This document shows, in pieces, positions 60,067 to 64,000 of a DNA stretch of 64,000 nucleotides (position 1 is its first letter; the number at the start of each line of letters is the position of its first letter). The stretch is from Tridacna crocea (lineage: Eukaryota; Mollusca; Bivalvia; Cardiida; Cardiidae), in contig OX031065.1 in assembly GCA_943736015.1 (NCBI GenBank), positions 813,501 to 877,500 on the forward strand. The letters run 5' to 3'. The notes under the pieces are model-generated. The model saw only the letters and a program-made list of their open reading frames with translations. It searched no databases and was not told the origin of the DNA. The translations under genes were made by a program, and so were the position numbers.

Positions 60067-60295
60067 ATTCCTTATTAAACCAAAAATTTAAGACTTGTCA
60101 AAATTGAAAACACTGGATTGACAAAACATTAAGCTTGACGCAAAAATTTATAATTCACCCATTTGAAGGGTTATAAAAAATTTCGGAAAAAGGAGAAAAT
60201 GTTGGTTACAGCATTTTGTCCTTTTCCCATAGTGTTTTCAAAAGATTTCTTACCCAGGGTCATGAAAAGTTTGGGACTGAGTGGTAAAGGGTTAA
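60067..60295 (-). mobile_element. Type A element
   Basis: TTCCTTATTAAACCAAAAAT start; inner arm and hairpin (60178-60238) with several mismatches; ends GGTAAAGGGTTAA. Confidence 0.72.
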
Positions 60296-60487
60296 AAAAT
60301 ACATACATACAAAGATCTACAACACTCTATCACTTACAGACAGGTTGTTTCCCTGGTGAAATATGTCTGTAGAAATTTTAAACTTAAAAAATATGACCTG
60401 CCTTTCTTCTTTTTTAATTGTATAACTTTTAATCTAATAACAAATGAGCTAAGTTCTGGAAAAAGGAGTTTTAATGCACCATTCTTA
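60296..60487. other. Interval without recognised feature
   Basis: AT-rich, unique within the window. Confidence 0.4.
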
Positions 60488-61238
60488 CATGGCATGTGAA
60501 TTCGGCTCTATAAACACAGTGGAACGAAAGCGTAGTAAAATTAAGAAATAATCTTCTTTCTATCGTGGTATATCGTCCAATAAACCACAGTTGTGAGTTA
60601 TGAGGCACAATAAATAATCCACGAGGGTGATAGCCCGAGTGGGTTATTCATTGCGCCTCATAACTCACAACGTGGTTTATTGAACGATATACCACGATAG
60701 AAAGAAGATTATTTCGATTCTAACATGGCCAATTCTTAATGAAAGTAAAACAAGTTCAAACTAAGAGTAAAAACGCAGATGAAGATTATGTTCCATTGAA
60801 TAACTCACTCATTGAATGACGTCACTCGATATAGGATGACGTCACTCTACATGGATTGTCGCAGATTTTACCACGTTTTCCTTGCACTGTGTTTATAGAG
60901 CCAAAGTCGCGTGTCATGTTAGAATCTACGTTATTCTATGTAGAGTGACATCATTCGGTGTAGAGTGACATCATTCTGTGAGTAAGTTATTCAATGGAAT
61001 GTAATCTGCATCCATGTTTTCACTATAAGTATGAAATTGTTTTCCTTTGATTAAGAGTTGGTCATGTTAGAATCGAAATAATCTTCTTTTTATCGTGGTT
61101 TATCGTTCAATAAACCATGTTGTGAGTTATAAGGCACAATGCATAACCTGGCACTCAGCTAATAATCACCCTCATAGATTATTCATTGTGGCTCATAACT
61201 CAGAACTGTGGTTTACTGAACGATAAACCACGATTATT
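60488..61238. mobile_element. Q: nested inverted repeats with two TGACGTCA sites
   Basis: TIR-like pair GGCTCTATAAACACAGTG (about 60504) and CACTGTGTTTATAGAGCC (about 60886). Hairpin 1 at about 60545-60716 and hairpin 2 at about 61073-61236 share GAAATAATCTTCTTT, ATCGTGGTTTATCG and TTGTGAGTTAT. The segment after hairpin 1 (GATTCTAACATGGCC, TTCCATTGAATAACTC) recurs inverted before hairpin 2. TGACGTCA occurs at 60817-60824 and 60837-60844. No transposase. Confidence 0.8.
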
Positions 61239-61240
61239 TC

Positions 61241-61693
61241 TTAACTCTTTACCACACAATCCGACTTTTAATGACCCTGGGGAAGAAGTCTTTTAAAAAC
61301 ATTGTGAGAAAAGGAGAAAATGCTGGTAACCAGCATTTTCTCCTTTTCCCACGATGTTTTCTTCCCATCGCAGACAAATTTCCTCTCTTGAATCACATTC
61401 AACCCATTACCACACAATCCCGACTTTTAACGACCCTGAGAAAGAAGCCTTTTGAAAACATTGTGGGGAAAAGGAGAAAATGCTGGTAACCAGCATTTTC
61501 TCCCTTTCCCACAATGTTTTTTACCCTTCCAAAACCAAATTTCAATTTTTCAGTCACATTTATTTTGACGTCTGCAAATGTTTTCAATTTGGACCAGTCT
61601 AAAATTTTCTTGTGTGGTAAAAAGTTAAACTGGCATCTAAAAATGCTTTAAGTTTGGACTAGGGTACATTTTTGTTGTGTGATAAAGAGTTCA
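61241..61693 (+). mobile_element. Type A element split by a nested type A copy
   Basis: Outer copy: 61241-61402 (TTAACTCTTTACCACACAAT, hairpin 61297-61362, arm to AATCACATTCAA). It resumes at 61626 (TTAAACTGGCATCTAAAAATG) and ends GATAAAGAGTTCA. The break is the same internal TTAA used at 30391. Confidence 0.87.
61399..61629 (+). mobile_element. Type A TTAA hairpin element, nested
   Basis: CAACCCATTACCACACAATC to GGTAAAAAGTTAA; hairpin 61455-61521. Nearly intact, so younger than its host. Confidence 0.92.
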
Positions 61694-61823
61694 GTAAATA
61701 TGTGATGCATTATTCAGGACATTCATCACATAATTATGGATCCATAAAATTGATTTTGTCTAACAACTGATTGAATCAAGACGTAGACTGATCCTTTGAC
61801 ATGCAGAAAAATTGAATAACTTT

Positions 61824-62054
61824 TTAACCCTTTACCAAACAATCCCTGGTTTTTACGACCCTGAGAAAGAAGCTTTAGAAAACATTGTGAGAAAAGGAAA
61901 AAATGCAGGTAACCAGCATTTTCTCCTTTTCCCACAATGTTTTCTACCCTTCACAAAAGAAATTTCAAATTTTCAGTCACTTTTATATTTTTTTGTCTGC
62001 AAATGCTTTCAATTTGGACAAACCTTAAATGTTTACGTTTGATAATGGGTTTAA
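61824..62054 (+). mobile_element. Type A TTAA hairpin element
   Basis: TTAACCCTTTACCAAACAAT to GATAATGGGTTTAA; hairpin 61877-61943. Confidence 0.9.
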
Positions 62055-62471
62055 CCCCCTTTTCAGAGAGTAAACCTCAAACAGCACGACTTCTAACATA
62101 ATAACAAATGCATTTCTTTATTTCGTATAACCTCTACTATTTTATTTTTTTTCCAGGAGAAAAAAGATGTATATCCAAGAAGTTTTTGCAACGCACAAGG
62201 AATATGATAATTTGATTAATATCACTTTTTTACAGATTTTAAAATCACATGGCAGAAAAAAATGACATAGTTAAAATGTGGATGGAAAACTTATATCATT
62301 TTTAGAATTCATTCTCCATATTTTTTTTGTCGCTTACTCTGAATCTCAATCTATCAAAGTTTTTGTTTTAAAATCTTTAATCTATCTTATAACTCATTGT
62401 ATCATTCTTTAACTTGAGAAATATTTTTGATTAGCGTGAGATTATGAGATCCGGTTCTGAAAAAATAGATA
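62055..62471. other. Interval without recognised feature
   Basis: Strongly AT-rich with T-runs; no frame or repeat of note. Confidence 0.45.
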
Positions 62472-62559
62472 ACATAATTTTCTCCTATTCACACAATGTT
62501 TTTAAAAGCCGTCCTTCCCAGGGTTGTTAAACTCAAAATTGTTTAGAGAAAGCTTTTAG
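62472..62559 (-). mobile_element. Type A half-element
   Basis: AATTTTCTCCTATTCACAC to AGAGAAAGCTTTTA, joined to the next copy. Confidence 0.6.
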
Positions 62560-62707
62560 CCCTTTGCCATACAATCGCAACTTTCAATGACCTTAAGAAA
62601 GAAACCTTTGGAAAACATTGTAGGAAAAGGAGAAAATGCTGGTATACTCTTCAGTTCTACACTCTTCTCTCAACAAGTTTTAATTTTTCAGCCATATTTA
62701 AACTTAA
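62556..62707 (+). mobile_element. Type A element truncated at the internal TTAA
   Basis: TTAGCCCTTTGCCATACAAT; right hairpin arm deleted (AATGCTGGTATACTC). The arm stops at CCATATTTAAACTTAA, where another copy starts: the same position as the two nested cases. Confidence 0.7.
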
Positions 62708-62967
62708 ACTCCTTACCAAACGACAACACTGTAGTCCATATTGAAAGTATTTTAGAGATGCCAATTTGAATGTTGTTCGAATAAGGGAACCAGTATTCAA
62801 TATGATACAAAACATAGTGAGAAAATGAGAAACGGTTGGTTACACAAATTATAATTTATTGTGAGAAAAAGGGGAAAATGCTGGTTACCTGATTTTTCTG
62901 TTTTTCCCACAATGTTTTCAGAAGACTTGTTTCTCAGAGTCCTAAAAAGACTTATATAAAGAGCTAA
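62704..62967 (-). mobile_element. Type A element with duplicated hairpin arm
   Basis: TTAAACTCCTTACCAAACGAC. A first arm ACATAGTGAGAAAATGAG ends GGTTGGTTACAC. A second, TTATTGTGAGAAAAAGGGG, then pairs with the distal arm. End AAGAGCTAA. Confidence 0.68.
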
Positions 62968-63059
62968 CACAATGGTCTCGTTTTCATAACCTTAAAAATG
63001 AAAACAGCCAGAGAAAAAGAGCAAATGCTGGTAAACCAACTCAGAGCCAAGTCAAGATT

Positions 63060-63430
63060 TGTAAGTACATCTAATTTGCCTCCCATCACTTCAACTACAT
63101 CTAAATTGATTCCCAACTTTTGAACTACATTTAATCAGACTGCCACCTTTTGAACTAAATTTAATCAGACTACATTCAATGCGACTCCTACCATTTGAAC
63201 TACATTTGACTCCTACCATTTGAACTACATTTGACTCCTACCATTTGAACTACATTTGACTCCTACAATTTGAAATACATTTGACTCCCACCATTTGAAC
63301 TACATTTCACTCCCACCATTTGAACTAAATTTGACTTCCACCATTTGAACTATACTTGACTTCCATAATTAAATTACATTTGAATCCTGTCATTTAACTT
63401 CATCAAATTTGGCTCCTGCCATTTGAAGTG
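63060..63430. repeat. 25-bp tandem array
   Basis: About fourteen units of CATTTGAACTACATTTGACTCCTAC with drift at both ends. A type A right-arm fragment follows directly. Confidence 0.9.
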
Positions 63431-63432
63431 CA

Positions 63433-63503
63433 TCATATTTGACATCTGCATATGCTTCAATAATTGACCAGTCTAAACTTAGGTCATCTGGTAAAAAAGT
63501 AAT
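63433..63503 (+). mobile_element. Type A right-arm fragment
   Basis: CATATTTGACATCTGCATATGC to CTGGTAAAAAAGTAA. Confidence 0.65.
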
Positions 63504-63592
63504 TACTAGCATTTTCTCCTTTTCCTATATAGTTTGCGAAGGCCTTTTTCTTACACATTGTTTAACTTCTGGATTGTGTGGTAAGGGTTTAA
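63499..63592 (-). mobile_element. Type A half-element
   Basis: AATTACTAGCATTTTCTCC at the tip to GGTAAGGGTTTAA. Confidence 0.65.
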
Positions 63593-63815
63593 TAACCCTT
63601 TACCATACAATGACGACCCCGATGAAAAGGCCTTTTGAAAACATTTTGGGAAAAGGAGAAAATGCTGGTAACTAGCATTTTCTCCTTTTCCCACAATGTT
63701 TTCTACCCAATCAAAGCAAAATTGTACCTTTTCAGCCACTTTGAAACTGCCATCTGCAAAATTAATGCTTTCAATTTGGTTAGGTCTAAAATTTTGCCAT
63801 GTGGTAACTGGATAA
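63592..63815 (+). mobile_element. Type A element
   Basis: ATAACCCTTTACCATACAAT to GGTAACTGGATAA; hairpin 63637-63704; the right arm carries an extra ATTA (GCAAAATTAATGC). Confidence 0.87.
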
Positions 63816-63839
63816 TGATGACATGCCTAGTATATCATT

Positions 63840-64000
63840 CTGCTAGATCAGAGTGACAAGAGACATTACCCACAATGTTTTGAAAAGGCTTCCTACTTCG
63901 GGTTGTTAAAACTCGAGAGAAAGGGTTAAATAAAGCCATGCCTTGCCTTTCTGCCAGATCAAGGAGACAAGAGACATTAGCCAATGCTGTCTGACAAATG
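63840..64000. repeat. Direct duplication surrounding a type A half
   Basis: CTGCTAGATCAGAGTGACAAG (about 63840) recurs as CTGCCAGATCAAGGAGACAAG (about 63951), each followed by GAGACATTA. Between them, 63868-63929 is a minus type A half ending AAAGGGTTAA. Confidence 0.65.

Noticed and set aside
60817..60844. Twin TGACGTCA as a promoter of a nearby gene
   Set aside because: No gene lies within several kilobases and the sites are inside a repetitive fold-back; reported only as a property of that element.

Overview
The window looks like non-coding, repeat-saturated nuclear DNA of an animal, most probably a bivalve mollusc. It is AT-rich and shows no operon structure, no bacterial gene and no convincing multi-exon gene. 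The mollusc assignment rests on repeat types I associate with bivalve genomes: paragraph repeats built on GGGCAATAACT and capped by GACGGACG microsatellites, tRNA-derived SINEs ending in CAATCAATCAATC, and GGGCCATGATGGCCC repeats. It is an inference, not a database result.

The dominant component is one unusual group of short non-autonomous DNA transposons flanked by TTAA. Their outer ends read TTAA-CCCTTTACC and GGTAAAGGG-TTAA, as in piggyBac-like elements. Type A is about 230 bp. Its left arm carries ACACAATCCCGACTTTTAACGACCCTGAGAAAGAAGCC. Then comes a near-perfect central hairpin of about 65 bp (GAAAACATTGTGGG...CCCACAATGTTTTC, tip GCTGGTAACCAGC). Its right arm carries TCATCTGCAAATGCTTTCAATTTGGACCAG. 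'Plus' copies read in that order and have tip GGTAACC; 'minus' copies have tip GGTTACC. Subtypes are A2 (ends CCCTTTCCCAAAC, hairpin tip TTGCTCGTAACGAGCAA) and A3 (right arm with GCAAGAGTTGAA). Type C (215-238 bp) has the A2-like tip inside GTGGCAAAAGGTG arms. Type B (about 210 bp) has a different hairpin (GTGTAGATCAAGATCAGACTGC). A, B and C share only their terminal bases. I count roughly 100 type A copies or fragments in 64 kb, many joined end to end through one shared TTAA.

Other repeats lie between these. Palindromic elements D (about 190 bp) and E (about 200 bp) are present. SINE F is on both strands. Long-TIR elements G have 8-9 bp target duplications, and one carries a short cysteine-rich reading frame. 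H, I, L, P and Q are local interspersed families. J, K and N are paragraph arrays with microsatellite caps, resembling bivalve pearl or Helentron-related elements. Tandem arrays lie at 15.9-16.3, 37.9-38.9, 42.8-43.8, 58.4-58.8 and 63.1-63.4 kb.

Layout: 0-7 kb, chained TTAA elements; 7-14 kb, sparser, with the only gene-like stretch (9.4-10.2 kb) and the TTCATGAA-rich region; 14-22.8 kb, dense chains; 22.8-23.7 kb, quiet; 24-37.4 kb, dense, with nested copies at 30.2-31 kb and a K array at 28.5-29.6 kb; 38-43.8 kb, tandem arrays and G elements; 44-47 kb, dense; 47.1-49.9 kb, an N element inside an O array; 50-59.6 kb, chains, a J array and a G element; 60.5-61.2 kb, a large inverted duplication; 61.2-64 kb, dense again. 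Nothing indicates genes working together. The biology here is the life history of a transposon family that inserts preferentially next to and inside itself.
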